64,000 nt of DNA, from contig CP033464.1 of NCBI GenBank assembly GCA_007833815.1, forward strand, positions 3,776,001 through 3,840,000. The letters are read 5' to 3'. Under the pieces are notes generated by a model. It saw nothing but the letters and a program-made list of their open reading frames with translations, was not told where the DNA came from and ran no database searches. Each line of letters begins with the position of its first letter. Within the stretch, counting starts at the first letter, position 1. This document shows positions 10,701 to 20,248 of the stretch, piece after piece. This DNA is from Brevibacillus laterosporus (lineage in GTDB: Bacteria > Bacillota > Bacilli > Brevibacillales > Brevibacillaceae). A program made the position numbers and the translations under genes.

Positions 10701-12434
10701 ATACAGGTTAATCAGATGTGTCTGGGTCAATACAAGTTGGACATCGGCATCCTTTTGCAGGAACCCGATGCGGTCAGCTGGGAACTGAGGGTCCATGGGT
10801 AGATAGGCTCCGCCCGCTTTGAGTACGGCCAGCATGGCGACGATCATCTCGATGGAGCGGTCAAACACCAAGGCAACGGTACGCCCTCCTCGGATTCCCT
10901 TGGCTTGCAGATGACGGGCCAGTTGGTTGGCTTTTTCATTCAATTGTTGATAGGTCAACTGATCGTCGCCGAACACGACGGCGATGCTTTCTTTAAGCGA
11001 TTCCGACCAGAATTCGAACACCTCGGCAATGCTTTGGGTGTACGGTGTATAGGATTGCTCTGGATTAAACTCGTTGAGTAGTCGTTGTTTTTCCTCATCG
11101 GTGACGATTTCGAGATGGTTGACTACAAGAGCAGGGTTATCGGTAATCTGTTCCATCACTTTGGTCAGATGCCCACTTATGCTTTGGATAAAATCAAGCG
11201 TAAACTTTTGCCCGTTATAAATAAACTTGACCAGCATTTGGTCACCGGATTGGGCTGCCAAGATATTGAAATCGTAGTTGGTCTGCTCGAACACCTCGAT
11301 ATCATGTATACGAAGGCCAATCTGTTGCTCCAACTCGTCAGTGCTGATGCGGGACGGATAGTTCTGATACGCCAGCAGATGGTCAAACAAGTTCTGCTGA
11401 AGACCGGACTGCTGCTGGATATCGGTAAGTGACACATAGTCGTATGCTTCGGAGCGGAGAGCTGCGCCTTTGACCTGTTGGAGCAGGTCTTCAAAAGTCA
11501 ACCCCGCTTGCATCTTCACACGAACCGGGATCGAGTTGATAAACAGACCAACGATCCTCTCCACACCAGGGATGTCGGATGGACGGCCGGAGACAACTGC
11601 GCCGAACACAACGTCATTGGTATTGTTGTAACGTTGGAGCAGAATGCTCCAGACGGCTTGAAACACATGATTCATCGTAACCTGATAGCGGCGGGCAAGC
11701 CCGGTCAGCTTGGCCGTGAGCTCTGTCGGCAGGGTCACGAGGTGTTCCTGTGGTTGATAGCCACTCTCTGTCTGGGATGCCGGTATTTGGGGCGGTACGC
11801 TGACACGTTCTTCATAGCCGTAGAGATACTGGTTCCAGTAGGCCAATGCCTCTTCGCGATCCTGATTCTCCAGCCACTGAATATAGTGACTGTACGGCAC
11901 CACAGCTTCTAACCTAATAGGAAGATTGTCATTCACCTGCTGATAGAGTTGGAAAAACTCTCCGAGGATGATCCCGAAGCACCAACCGTCCATCAAGATG
12001 TGGTGATAGCTCCAGATGACTTGATAAGTGTCATCCCCTGTCTTGAGTACAGACATACGGGTAAGCAAGTCACTGGTCAAATCGAATCCTTTTGCCTTGT
12101 CCTGTTGACAGAAAGCCTCCACTTGGGTGGCTTTTTCTGCATCGGGCAGAGACGAGATATCTTCGTAATGGATGGTCGTTGTGCGCTGTTGCAAGACGAT
12201 TTGGAGCGGTTCCTCCAAATCCTCGCACATGAAAATCGTGCGCAGGATATCGTAACGCTCAATGAGCAAGTTGAGGCTTTTTTGGAAGGCGTCAAGGTTC
12301 AACGGTCCTTCCAACACGAAACGCATCTGCTCGAAGTAGGCGTGATGGTCGCGATCCAGTATGTGATGAAACAGCATCCCTTCTTGGAGAGGGGACAGCC
12401 GTTGGATCAGCTTAATCTCTGCATGTTCTCCCAT
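4779..12434 (-). CDS. Nonribosomal peptide synthetase, C-A-T-C-A-T-E (modules 5 and 6)
   Basis: 2551 residues; ATG at 12432-12434 behind a strong AAGGAGAGG site that overlaps the end of the upstream NRPS gene (16-nt gap), so the two are probably translationally coupled. Order: C (HHILMDGW near 145), A (460-950, YTSGSTG near 615), T (GGHS near 998), C (HHIISDG near 1188), A (1500-1990, FTSGSTG near 1656), T (GGDS near 2028), E (HHLVVDGVSW near 2216), then an acidic C-terminal donor docking helix after the LTPSD motif. First A pocket D-G-F-L-L-G-L-V-Y resembles the Ile code of bacitracin synthetase (DGFFLGVVY), so Ile or Val is likely. Second A pocket D-A-W-Y-N-G-N-V-L is related to the Leu code DAWFLGNVV but has Tyr and Asn at two lining positions, so its substrate is unclear. 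That residue would be epimerised to D. Confidence 0.97.
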   Translation of the reverse strand: MGEHAEIKLIQRLSPLQEGMLFHHILDRDHHAYFEQMRFVLEGPLNLDAFQKSLNLLIERYDILRTIFMCEDLEEPLQIVLQQRTTTIHYEDISSLPDAEKATQVEAFCQQDKAKGFDLTSDLLTRMSVLKTGDDTYQVIWSYHHILMDGWCFGIILGEFFQLYQQVNDNLPIRLEAVVPYSHYIQWLENQDREEALAYWNQYLYGYEERVSVPPQIPASQTESGYQPQEHLVTLPTELTAKLTGLARRYQVTMNHVFQAVWSILLQRYNNTNDVVFGAVVSGRPSDIPGVERIVGLFINSIPVRVKMQAGLTFEDLLQQVKGAALRSEAYDYVSLTDIQQQSGLQQNLFDHLLAYQNYPSRISTDELEQQIGLRIHDIEVFEQTNYDFNILAAQSGDQMLVKFIYNGQKFTLDFIQSISGHLTKVMEQITDNPALVVNHLEIVTDEEKQRLLNEFNPEQSYTPYTQSIAEVFEFWSESLKESIAVVFGDDQLTYQQLNEKANQLARHLQAKGIRGGRTVALVFDRSIEMIVAMLAVLKAGGAYLPMDPQFPADRIGFLQKDADVQLVLTQTHLINLYPWLVEAIPLDDNALYQGDASNLPQQANGPSLAFIQYTSGSTGKPKGNLTTHANVLRTVVNPNYVNIREQDRILQLSNYIFDGSIFDVYGALLNGARLVLIKREEMLDVTQLARVITENGVTMTLMTTALFNAVVDADLRCIAPLHKILFGGEKVSVHHVRRAIQYLGPNRLIHLYGPSENTVYSTYYSVGQLSADAHTVPIGKPVSQTQLFVLDRNQNLQPIGVPGELCIGGGGLVRGYLDRDELTEEKFIPHPYRSGERIYRTGDVVKWLSDGNLEYVSRLDHLVKIRGYRIEPGEVTHVLLQHPKVQDAIVIDRQDSHGLVYLVAYYVANGVKPEELRQSLGQNLPDYMTPSYFVEMEKLPLTPNGKVDRNQLPEIDEQFHRSTEYVAPSDELESTLAEMWGEVLGQARVGVEDNFFSIGGHSIKATMLASRIAMQLEIHFPLKAVFQYPTIRQMADYIRNATTREYVAIESVDHKENYVTTSAQKRLYVIQQFEGAGTSYNMPLMLSIEGSLDTQRTCSVWRSLVDRHESLRTSFTMVDGALMQQVHENLELPFEVIEAPEASEAELNEIIEQFIQPFDLSQAPLMRGLIIRASDTRYVLVVDMHHIISDGVSMKLLVQEFNQLYQGQELPALRIQYKDYASWQQTKMQGKEATRQEEFWLHTFAGELPVLDMPTDYARGSVQQFEGDRYTFTLDEKQTAVINRFCEQNQVTLFMTLIAAYNVLLSKYTDQEDIIVGSPIVGRLLAELEPVVGMFVNTLALRNKPAADKSFRAFVTEVKENLLNAYEHQDYPLEELIDKLNLRRDLSRNPLFDTTFAVQNIAFAKQNLPGLTVSNYAYPYKVAKFDMTVQVAELDSELVFDWEYSTSLYKRETIERMAEHLTQIISEAVLDPDRSIAQIDMVTAEEREQLLTTFNDTQADYPIDQLVHALIEQQAIERPDHIALVDEWQQLTYQQFNEKANQLARKLRSIGVGSESIVAIIADHSVEMVVALLAVLKAGGAFLPIAPDYPVERMNYMVKEANSKWLLTHTKSLLSLTFDGEILALSDTSLYQGETTNLEPVTTSTNLAYVIFTSGSTGQPKGVMVEHHSLINLCCGIKEQYELTPQDRMTKYAGFGFDATIWEIFPSLTAGATLHLLSDEVRYDIERLHHYYDHHQITVSYLPTQMFELFMEWPTQSLRIMNTGGDKLNRFIPQSCRFINNYGPSENTVLATYYEVTEALPNIPIGKPAQNVRIHVINRHGKLQPIGVPGELCISGGGLARGYLNRADLTDAAFVANPFAEGERMYCTGDIARWLPDGNLEFLGRGDHQVKIRGYRIELGEIESRLNAFEAIQTAIVEPKELDTKKVLCAYIVAEDAPDYRELRKYLAVHLPDYMIPTFYITLPKLPLTTNGKVDRKALPLPDTETQTGKQYVAPTNDKQELLTIIFADVLGVERIGIQDNFFDLGGDSINAIQIVARLSNHQLKADIKQIFLYPTIEELSLYVKQMSTTATQGEVVGEVPLTPIQQWFFAQQMTNQHHWNQSVMLHAQTGLEAEILRTVLTELMGHHDALRMVYNMEADGRVIQTNSSIGEAEGKEFILDIIDLRGVNNATVLTSRIETEATRMQQSLDLTHGPLFKAILFQTAWGDHLLLTIHHLVVDGVSWRIILEDLQTAYHQAQRGEDIQLPDKTHSYQDWARALTEYADSKTIAKEWHYWKELEAISNQPLPQDHADGTNFWRNLQSQAASLTSEETDNLLKHAHQAYHTEINDLLLTALARTIHEWTRESHVLVDLEGHGREGIIKEINISRTVGWFTSLYPVNLTIRPDHDLSYQIKAIKESLRIVPQKGIGYGILKHLAGSAQREGSALTLQPEISFNYLGQFEQSKGEGLFQPSDMPKGPLFSPNSKRSYELDIIGSVNERQLHVQILYSQERYQDSTITKLVERYMHHLRSIINHCLQKEGADLTPSDVGDEDLTFEELDDIADFINNL

Positions 12435-12450
12435 TTGTTACTACCTCTCC

Positions 12451-15400
12451 TTAGATTTTGATAGATTTGAGTTTTCCTGAGATCTTACTAAGCTTGTCGA
12501 TAGAAATCTTGTTGTAGCCCACATCGCTTGGGGTCAGGTCTGTTCCTTCTTTGTTGAGACAGTGGTCGATGCAGCGAGTCAGTTGACAAAGGTACATCTC
12601 AGCAAGGCGTTCAATCGTGGCTTCGTTGTACTGTTGAGAGCTGTACATCCAGTGCAGGGTCAATTGGCCGTCTGCGACGCTGCCTGTGATGTCAATCAGA
12701 TTGGTACGATCGCTTTTCGCACTGAACAGGGCGCCAGTCGGCATCGCGGTCCGTTGGAAACCTGCCGAGGATTTATCTTGGCCGAACTGACCCAAGTAGT
12801 TGAAACTGATCGCAGGTTTGATCATGCTAGTCAAAGCGTCTTTTTCGAGTGGATCGGTCATGTAGCGCAAGAGACCGTAACCGATTCCTTTATTCGGGAT
12901 TTGGCGAAGTGATTCTTTGATCATCTTGATCTGGTAGGACAGATCTGAAATATGAGACATATCGATCACGACAGGATACATGCTGGTAAACCACCCGACG
13001 GTACGGCTGATATCGACGGCATGGATGATATCTTCGCGGCCATGCCCTTCCAACTCGACAGCAAAACGATTCTCCCCTGTCCACTCATGCAAGGCCAATC
13101 CCAGCGCGGTCAAGAGCAGATCATTGATCTCGGTCTGGTACGCTTGATGAACGTTCTTGAGCAGTTTCTCTGTCGCTTCAGTGGAAAATGTCGATGTGAC
13201 CACACGCATGTCGCCCCATGTATTGCCACCAGTTCCATGATCAGATGGGATACTATCCACCTGCACCTTTTCTTGTTTGTGCCAGTAATCCAGTTCTTTA
13301 CGCAGTGTTTTTCCTGTAGCGTAATCCGTCAACTGGTTTGCCCAGTATTGGTAGGAATGCGTCTTCTGTGGCAGGGTGATCGATTGGTGCGAGAGCGCTT
13401 GTTGATAGGCATTCTCCAAATCTTCGAGGATAATGCGCCAAGATACACCATCGACGACAAGGTGATGAATTGCGATCAACAGATAGTCAACTTCCCTGGT
13501 GCGGAACAGACCTGCTTGGACGAGTGGTCCTTCGTGCAAGCTAATACCCGTTTGAATACGGGTTCCTTCGCTCTCAAGGCGGACAGTCAAGTCAATTTCA
13601 TCAGATAAATCAAGCGTTTCGAGGGTGAAAAGCTCCCCTGCGATGCCCAGATTGATCTGTCGAACCTCATCGTTTACACCCTCCTCGGTTACATACACCA
13701 TCCGTAATGCATCATGATGTTCCACCACTTTTTGCAGGGCTTGACGCAGTGCATTCTCGTCTATACCTGCCGGATGAGTCAGCATCATAGCCTGATTCCA
13801 GTGATGTGCGTCGGTGAACTGCTGGTTGAAGAACCACCGTTGAATCGGTGTCAACTTGACTTCGCCCTCGACTGTTCCTTGCTCGATCACGGTGCTAGTG
13901 ACATTGATATACGGAGTCACCTGCTCAATCGTCGGGTTTTGGAATAAGTCGCGGATCGTCAGCTTGATGTTATGACTGGTCAGACGGGCCATGATCTGGA
14001 TCGCCTTGATAGAGTCACCGCCGAGGTCAAAGAAGTTATCCTTTACCCCGACACGCTCAACGCTTAGTACATCGGCCCAGATCTCGGCCAAGGTCTCTTC
14101 GATGCTGGTGGTAGCCGCCACATATTCAGTCTGAACAAGCGCTTCGGCATCCGGCTTCGGCAATGCTTTGCGGTCTACCTTGCCATTGGCGGACAGCGGC
14201 AGGATTTCCATCAACTTAAAGTGACTTGGAATCATATAATCCGGCAAAATGCGAGCCAGATGTTGGCGTAGTTCGTCAATCCGAACCGGTTTTGATGCCA
14301 CGTAGTAAGCGCAGATCATGTCGTTGTGTATCTTAACCGCCGTCTCGGTGACATCCGGATGGGTCAACAGTTGGGTCTCGATTTCGCCCAACTCGATGCG
14401 ATAGCCTCTCACTTTTACCTGTTGGTCAATGCGACCCAGATAGATCAGATTGCCGTCTTCGCGCCATGCGACCAGGTCACCAGTGCGATACATACGCCCG
14501 CCAGGTACGAACGGGTCATCGACGAATTTGTCGGCTGTCAGGTCAGGACGGTTCAAGTAACCACGAGCCAAACTGTCACCTGCCACACACAATTCACCTG
14601 GTACGCCGATTGGCTGAAGCTGCGTCATTTGGTTGAGCACGTAGACACGAACATTGTAAATCGGCTTACCGATTGGAATGTTTGGCATCTCTGACTCGAT
14701 ACGGTACCGGGTCGTCACAACTGTATTTTCTGTCGGGCCATAGTTGTTGACCAACTGGTAGCGTTGCGGGGTAAACGATTTGAGCTTGTCACCGCCAGTC
14801 AGAACCAGACGAAGCGATTGGTTCTGCTTGGACAGATTCATGAACGCTTCGCACAGCTGTGTCGGCAGGAAGCTTACCGTGATGTTATTTGCTTCAAAAT
14901 ATTCGTTCAGTTGCTCGATATTAAGACGGATATCAGGACGGATCACGTGCAACAAAGCTCCCGCAACCAATGTCGGGAAAATCTCCCATACAGTTGCATC
15001 GAAGCCAAAGCCTGCATATTTGGTAGTACGGTCGTTTGCGGTAAGTTGGTACTCGCTTTGATGCCAAAGTGTCAGATTGACGAGGGAACGATGCTCAACC
15101 ATAACACCTTTTGGCTGACCGGTAGAGCCAGACGTATAGATGACATAGGCCAGATTTTGCGCGTTGGTTCCTTGCGCCTGTAATGATTTCTCCCCTTGAT
15201 ATAGCTCTGAATCAGTCAGGTCAATCACATCTCCGGCAAAGTCAAGCACCGCCAGATTCGTACCGCAGTTGGTCAACAGCCATTTCGTCCCGCTGTCGGA
15301 CAACATATACTGTACACGCTCGCTCGGGTAAGCAGGGTCAATCGGCAAGAACGCGCCTCCCGCTTTGAGGATAGCCAGTATACCGACGATCATCTCTAAG

Positions 15401-18400
15401 GAAGGCTCCGCCATCATCGCTACGATGCTTTCTGCCTCCACTCCTTTTCCCTGAAGTACAGCGGCAAGGTTGTTAGCCCGTTGATTTAACTCGCCGTAAC
15501 TTAGACGCTGCTCCTGATACACCAACGCAGTCTGCTCCGGTCGCTCCTGCACTTGCTTTTCAAACAAGGCATGGATCGTTTGATCAAGCTCATGGTCACG
15601 GCTTGTCTGATTGAATACATCGAGCAGTTGCTCTTTTTCCGCATCTGTCACCAACTCAATCTGTTCAATCGACAGATCAATCTTTTCTGCCACTTGCCCG
15701 AGGATATGGACATAATGCTTCGCCATCCGCTGTAGCGTCTCACGCTTGAACAGCTTGGTCGCATATTCCCAGTCGAACACCAGCTTATCGTCCATCTCCC
15801 GCCCTTGCAGGGTAAGATCGAACTTGGCGACTTGGTAGCTGTATGCATGTGGCTTGGTTTGCAATCCCGCGAACACGTCGAATCCGAGCTCGATATTTTG
15901 CAGAGTGAACATCGTGTCGAACAGCGGGTTGCGGCTTAGGTCGCGGCGCAGTCCGAGTTGTTCCAGCAATGATTCGAGTGGATAATCTTGATGTTCGTAG
16001 GCTTTGAGCAGATTCTCCTTGACTTCGTGCAGGAACATGCGGAACGTTTTGTCAGACTTCGGCTTGTTACGCAGCGCTATCGTGTTGACGAACATCCCGA
16101 TGATCGACTCAAGATCAGCGTGTGGACGACCGGCAATCGCCGAGCCGACGATGATATCGTGCTGTCCAGTATATTTGGCGAGGAAGACGTTGTACGCAGC
16201 CAAAAGGGTCATGAACAGCGTCGAACCATTTTGCGCTGACAACTCTTTGAGTCTGTTTGTCAAATCCGCATCTATTTCAAAACTGATGCGATCACCGTCG
16301 AAACTTTGCATCACCGGGCGCGGGTAGTCGGTCAGCACCTCTAACACCGGCAACTCACCACTAAATTGCTCCTGCCAAAACGCGACTTGCGCATGGGTTT
16401 CACGGGCGGCCAACTGTTCCTGTTGCCAAACAGCGTAATCTTTGTATTGAAGGTGGAGCGGCGGCAAGTCTTGACCACTATAAAGCTTGCCTAATTCTTG
16501 GAAAAACACATGGATGGACACACCATCCGCGATAATGTGATGCAGGTCGATCAAAAGAATGGAGCGTCTCACATCCATCCGCACCAGTGCAGCCCGTGCC
16601 AGCGGTGCAAGCCCCAGATCAAACGGCTGGATCAACGATGCGATCACGTCGTCCACGCTCACCTCCATCGCTTCCTTCACTGTCAGCGGAATTTCGGCAA
16701 CCGACTGGATGCGTTGTACCAAATGATCCTTTTCCATGGAAAAAGAGGTGCGTAATGCTTCATGGCGGCGGGTCATCTCATCCAGTGCATGACGCAGACG
16801 ATCAAGGTCGATCTCACCCTCGATATCCATCATCATTGGCATGTTGTAGCTGGTGTCCACACCTTCGAACTGGCTGATGACAAAAATCCGTTTTTGTGCT
16901 GGTGTGGCTGTGTATTCATTGCCCTTAGTCGGAGCTGCCGGATGAATCGACACGTACCTGCCTGCCTCCGCCTGCGTAAGATAAGCAGCCAGTTCGCGCA
17001 CGGTTGGACGCTGGAAGACCATTTTGAGCGGTACATCTACATTGAACTGTTTATAGATACGCGATACCAGCATGGTTGCCTTAAGCGAGTGACCACCCAA
17101 GTCGAAGAAATGGTCGGTCGCTCCTAAGCGCGGCACACCCAGTACTTCCGACCAAATCACAGTCAATGCCTCTTCGGTCGGATTGGAAGGTGCTACGTAG
17201 ATACGACCCGATTGCCCGTCTGGCTTAGGCAGAGCGCGGCGGTCAATCTTGTTGTTAGGGGTGAGCGGCATATCTTCCAGTTCGATCAGCACCGATGGAA
17301 TCATATAATCTGGGAGTATTCGTCCCAAATCACTGCGAAGCTCCTCCGCCGTAACCGGCTCGGATGGAACATAATACGCGCACAGACCAGGTGTACCCGC
17401 CTGTTCGTAGACAGTGACGAACACTTTTTGCACAGCACGATGGTTGAGCAACTGTGCCTCAATCTCACCTGGTTCGATGCGGTAGCCACGTATTTTTACC
17501 TGATGGTCAATCCGTCCCAGGAACTCGATCATACCGTCTGCCAGGTATCTGCCCACGTCACCAGTGCGGTACATCTTGGAACCAGGATGGAACGGGTCGT
17601 CGACGAACTTCTCCATCGTCAGGTCTGGACGGTGCAGATATCCTGCCCCCACATTCTCTCCGGCGATGTAGATTTCTCCGCTGATCCCCGGTGGTTGCAA
17701 TTGATTGAAGCGATTCAAGATGTGGATTTGTGTATTCGCAATCGGGCGACCGATTGGTACAAGCTCCAGGTGGTTGTCTCCCGCTTTCATCGTCAACGTG
17801 GTGACGACGTGCGTCTCGGACGGACCGTAGTGATTGTGCAGTTGGAGTTCATGCTTCTGGAGATAGTCTATGAACACCGCAGGAAGAACCAATTGCTCAC
17901 CTGCTGTGACGATATGCTTGAGATTTGCAGGCAACTTCTCCACATACAGCGGATCTGCAATAATGAATTTTACTAGCGCCGTCGGCAAAAAGGCTGTTTC
18001 AATCTGATGTTTCTCCACAAACTGGAGCAGACGAAGCACATCGCGTTTTTCATCGCTTGCGATGATGTGCAGCTCCCCACCTGCGAGCAGCGTTGAAAAA
18101 ATCTCCTGCGCACAAACATCGAAGCTGATCGTTGTAAATTGCATCACACGATTGAATGCAAGCGAGGTGCTCGCGTACTCAAAGCTGATCAGGTTCACGA
18201 GATTGTGATGCTTGACCAATGTACATTTTGGCTTGCCGGTCGTACCCGATGTATAAATCGCATACAGAATGTCTTGGGGGATGTTTATCGGCTCTGGATT
18301 TCGGGTAATATTGTCTGAAACAAGTATTTCGAACAGTTGCAACACCTCACCGCCGAACGCCTGGACAACCTCTGACGTTTGGTCGGTCAACAACAGACGT

Positions 18401-20100
18401 GCTCCACTGTCTTGCAACATATAGGTAATTCGTTCCGATGGATATTCAGGGTCGATTGGCAGATACGCGCCCCCTGCTTTGAGGATAGCGAGCAACCCAA
18501 TCACCATCGGAATCGAACGTTCGGCCATAATGCCGATGATTTCGGACGGTTGTACCCCTCGTTCACGCAACATGTGAGCCAGTTGATTCGCTCGGCGGTT
18601 CAGTTCTGCATACGTGATGGACTCCCCGTATTGGACAACCGCTACTTGATCCGGTGTACGTGCCGCCTGTTCCTCGAACAGTTGGTGAATCGTTTTGTCC
18701 CGTGAATAATCGGCTGCGGTATCGTTGCATGCCGCCAGCGCTTTTTGATCTTCTTCCGTGAGGATACTGATCTCATGCGCAGCAATCTCTGGGCTGTGCG
18801 TGATCTGACGCATGATCGATTGAAGATGCTTTCCGATGCGGCTGATGTAATCCCCGTCGTATTGATTGGCGTTGTAATTGAATTTAAGCGTCAACTGCTT
18901 GCCGGGAACCACAATGACGTTGATCCCGTAGTTGGTTTGTTCAAACGCCTCCAACTTGCCCAGCGTAAAGCCTAAGTCGTGACCACTGCCGTAGTGGCCT
19001 AATTCTGATTTGAGCGGGTAGTTCTGGAACACGATGATATTGTCGAACAGTTCTTGCTGCCCGCCGCCAGAGACCGCTTGGATATCAGCGAGAGACACAT
19101 ATGCGTATTTTTCCGAAGTGAGTGCTTGGCGTTTAACCTCTTGCACGATCTGTCCAAATGTAACCCCGTTTCCACCATTGACACGCACCGGGATCGTATT
19201 AATGCAGACCCCGACGATTTTATCAATGCCCTCGATTTCGGAGGGGCGACCATTCACAACCACACCGAATACTACATCGTCGTTGTTGTTGTACCGTTGC
19301 AACAGAATTCCCCAGACCGCTTGAAACAGATGGTTGATCGTCACCTGATGCTTTTTCGCCAGTTCGGAAAGCTCTGTGGTTATCGTCTCATCAATCGTGA
19401 CGAACAGTTCCTCTTGACGGTAGCTAGGGTCGATTTTGGTGCCAATCGGATGAGGAGATGGCAAAGTGGTCTGCTGCTCGTAGTTTTGCAAGCAGGTCTT
19501 CCAATAATCAAGCGCTTCTTCTTGGTCCTGTTGCTCCAGCCATTTGATGTAGCGACTGTACGGCACCACTCTGTCCATTGGGAGTTGCTTGTTGGTGCGA
19601 GCTTGTTCATACAGTCCGAAGAAGTCATCCATCACAATACCGAAACACCAACCATCCATCAGGATATGGTGGTAGCTCCAGATCAGATTCCAACTTGTAT
19701 CACCTGTCTGCACGACGGTGTAACGCATCAGCGCATCGCTGGTCAGGGAGAAGCCTTTCGCTTTGTCCGTATTTTTAAGTTCAGTCAGGTAGGTCTGTTG
19801 CTGCTGTTCGTTCAGGTGGCAGATATCGCGGTAATCCACCTTGATCGGACGTTGTTTGAGTACCACTTGCAACGGCTTGCTTACATTTTTATAAAGAAAA
19901 GCGGTACGCAGAATGCTGTAGCGACTGATCAATTGATTGGCCGCCTGTTCCACAAGAGCGACATTCAGCTCGCCTTGTATAGGAAAGTCAAGCTGTTCGA
20001 AATATGTATGGTGGTCTTTGTCTTTTAACGAATGAAACAGCATCCCCGCTTGCATGGGAGATAAAAAGTAAATATCCTCTACGTTTTGCTTGTCAAACAT
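12451..20100 (-). CDS. Nonribosomal peptide synthetase, C-A-T-C-A-T-E (modules 3 and 4, Pro then D-Leu)
   Basis: 2549 residues from the ATG at 20098-20100 (MFDKQNVEDIYFLSP), which places the C-domain core where the sister proteins have it; the frame stays open 24 codons further upstream. Domains: C (HHILMDGW near 143), A (460-955), T (GGHS near 1005), C (HHIIADG near 1187), A (1500-1990), T (GGDS near 2027), E (HHLVVDGVSW near 2213). First A pocket D-V-Q-F-V-A-H-V-V is the proline pattern (tyrocidine/gramicidin S Pro is DVQLIAHVV). Second pocket D-A-W-F-L-G-N-V-V matches the classical Leu code of gramicidin S synthetase. The C-terminal docking tail after LTPSD is Lys-rich (KLSKISGKLKSIKI), unlike the acidic tails of the two sister synthetases that end in the window. 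This could give specificity for the next protein. Substrate calls are by eye. Confidence 0.97.
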   Translation of the reverse strand: MFDKQNVEDIYFLSPMQAGMLFHSLKDKDHHTYFEQLDFPIQGELNVALVEQAANQLISRYSILRTAFLYKNVSKPLQVVLKQRPIKVDYRDICHLNEQQQQTYLTELKNTDKAKGFSLTSDALMRYTVVQTGDTSWNLIWSYHHILMDGWCFGIVMDDFFGLYEQARTNKQLPMDRVVPYSRYIKWLEQQDQEEALDYWKTCLQNYEQQTTLPSPHPIGTKIDPSYRQEELFVTIDETITTELSELAKKHQVTINHLFQAVWGILLQRYNNNDDVVFGVVVNGRPSEIEGIDKIVGVCINTIPVRVNGGNGVTFGQIVQEVKRQALTSEKYAYVSLADIQAVSGGGQQELFDNIIVFQNYPLKSELGHYGSGHDLGFTLGKLEAFEQTNYGINVIVVPGKQLTLKFNYNANQYDGDYISRIGKHLQSIMRQITHSPEIAAHEISILTEEDQKALAACNDTAADYSRDKTIHQLFEEQAARTPDQVAVVQYGESITYAELNRRANQLAHMLRERGVQPSEIIGIMAERSIPMVIGLLAILKAGGAYLPIDPEYPSERITYMLQDSGARLLLTDQTSEVVQAFGGEVLQLFEILVSDNITRNPEPINIPQDILYAIYTSGTTGKPKCTLVKHHNLVNLISFEYASTSLAFNRVMQFTTISFDVCAQEIFSTLLAGGELHIIASDEKRDVLRLLQFVEKHQIETAFLPTALVKFIIADPLYVEKLPANLKHIVTAGEQLVLPAVFIDYLQKHELQLHNHYGPSETHVVTTLTMKAGDNHLELVPIGRPIANTQIHILNRFNQLQPPGISGEIYIAGENVGAGYLHRPDLTMEKFVDDPFHPGSKMYRTGDVGRYLADGMIEFLGRIDHQVKIRGYRIEPGEIEAQLLNHRAVQKVFVTVYEQAGTPGLCAYYVPSEPVTAEELRSDLGRILPDYMIPSVLIELEDMPLTPNNKIDRRALPKPDGQSGRIYVAPSNPTEEALTVIWSEVLGVPRLGATDHFFDLGGHSLKATMLVSRIYKQFNVDVPLKMVFQRPTVRELAAYLTQAEAGRYVSIHPAAPTKGNEYTATPAQKRIFVISQFEGVDTSYNMPMMMDIEGEIDLDRLRHALDEMTRRHEALRTSFSMEKDHLVQRIQSVAEIPLTVKEAMEVSVDDVIASLIQPFDLGLAPLARAALVRMDVRRSILLIDLHHIIADGVSIHVFFQELGKLYSGQDLPPLHLQYKDYAVWQQEQLAARETHAQVAFWQEQFSGELPVLEVLTDYPRPVMQSFDGDRISFEIDADLTNRLKELSAQNGSTLFMTLLAAYNVFLAKYTGQHDIIVGSAIAGRPHADLESIIGMFVNTIALRNKPKSDKTFRMFLHEVKENLLKAYEHQDYPLESLLEQLGLRRDLSRNPLFDTMFTLQNIELGFDVFAGLQTKPHAYSYQVAKFDLTLQGREMDDKLVFDWEYATKLFKRETLQRMAKHYVHILGQVAEKIDLSIEQIELVTDAEKEQLLDVFNQTSRDHELDQTIHALFEKQVQERPEQTALVYQEQRLSYGELNQRANNLAAVLQGKGVEAESIVAMMAEPSLEMIVGILAILKAGGAFLPIDPAYPSERVQYMLSDSGTKWLLTNCGTNLAVLDFAGDVIDLTDSELYQGEKSLQAQGTNAQNLAYVIYTSGSTGQPKGVMVEHRSLVNLTLWHQSEYQLTANDRTTKYAGFGFDATVWEIFPTLVAGALLHVIRPDIRLNIEQLNEYFEANNITVSFLPTQLCEAFMNLSKQNQSLRLVLTGGDKLKSFTPQRYQLVNNYGPTENTVVTTRYRIESEMPNIPIGKPIYNVRVYVLNQMTQLQPIGVPGELCVAGDSLARGYLNRPDLTADKFVDDPFVPGGRMYRTGDLVAWREDGNLIYLGRIDQQVKVRGYRIELGEIETQLLTHPDVTETAVKIHNDMICAYYVASKPVRIDELRQHLARILPDYMIPSHFKLMEILPLSANGKVDRKALPKPDAEALVQTEYVAATTSIEETLAEIWADVLSVERVGVKDNFFDLGGDSIKAIQIMARLTSHNIKLTIRDLFQNPTIEQVTPYINVTSTVIEQGTVEGEVKLTPIQRWFFNQQFTDAHHWNQAMMLTHPAGIDENALRQALQKVVEHHDALRMVYVTEEGVNDEVRQINLGIAGELFTLETLDLSDEIDLTVRLESEGTRIQTGISLHEGPLVQAGLFRTREVDYLLIAIHHLVVDGVSWRIILEDLENAYQQALSHQSITLPQKTHSYQYWANQLTDYATGKTLRKELDYWHKQEKVQVDSIPSDHGTGGNTWGDMRVVTSTFSTEATEKLLKNVHQAYQTEINDLLLTALGLALHEWTGENRFAVELEGHGREDIIHAVDISRTVGWFTSMYPVVIDMSHISDLSYQIKMIKESLRQIPNKGIGYGLLRYMTDPLEKDALTSMIKPAISFNYLGQFGQDKSSAGFQRTAMPTGALFSAKSDRTNLIDITGSVADGQLTLHWMYSSQQYNEATIERLAEMYLCQLTRCIDHCLNKEGTDLTPSDVGYNKISIDKLSKISGKLKSIKI

Positions 20101-20166
20101 TCTTGTACATACACCCCGCATTCCAATAATTAATGTGATTTTCCATTGGTAGAAAAAGTGTCCCCC

Positions 20167-20206
20167 GCGCACACGTCAGAAGCCAACAAGGCCTACCCGT
20201 GTGCGC
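20167..20206 (-). other. Intercistronic stem-loop between NRPS genes
   Basis: Perfect 9-bp inverted repeat GCGCACACG (20167-20175) / CGTGTGCGC (20198-20206), GC-rich, in the 148-nt gap between the first and second NRPS genes. No T-run follows on either strand. It may be a processing or stability hairpin within the long transcript; the role is inference. Confidence 0.5.
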
Positions 20207-20248
20207 CGGAGTGACGTGACCGGTTTTCGGGGATGACAGATTACTTCA

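Noticed and set aside
20101-20172. N-terminal extension of the second NRPS (MRGGHFF...)
   Set aside because: The sister proteins start about 10-13 residues before the C-domain core; the extension runs through the intergenic region.
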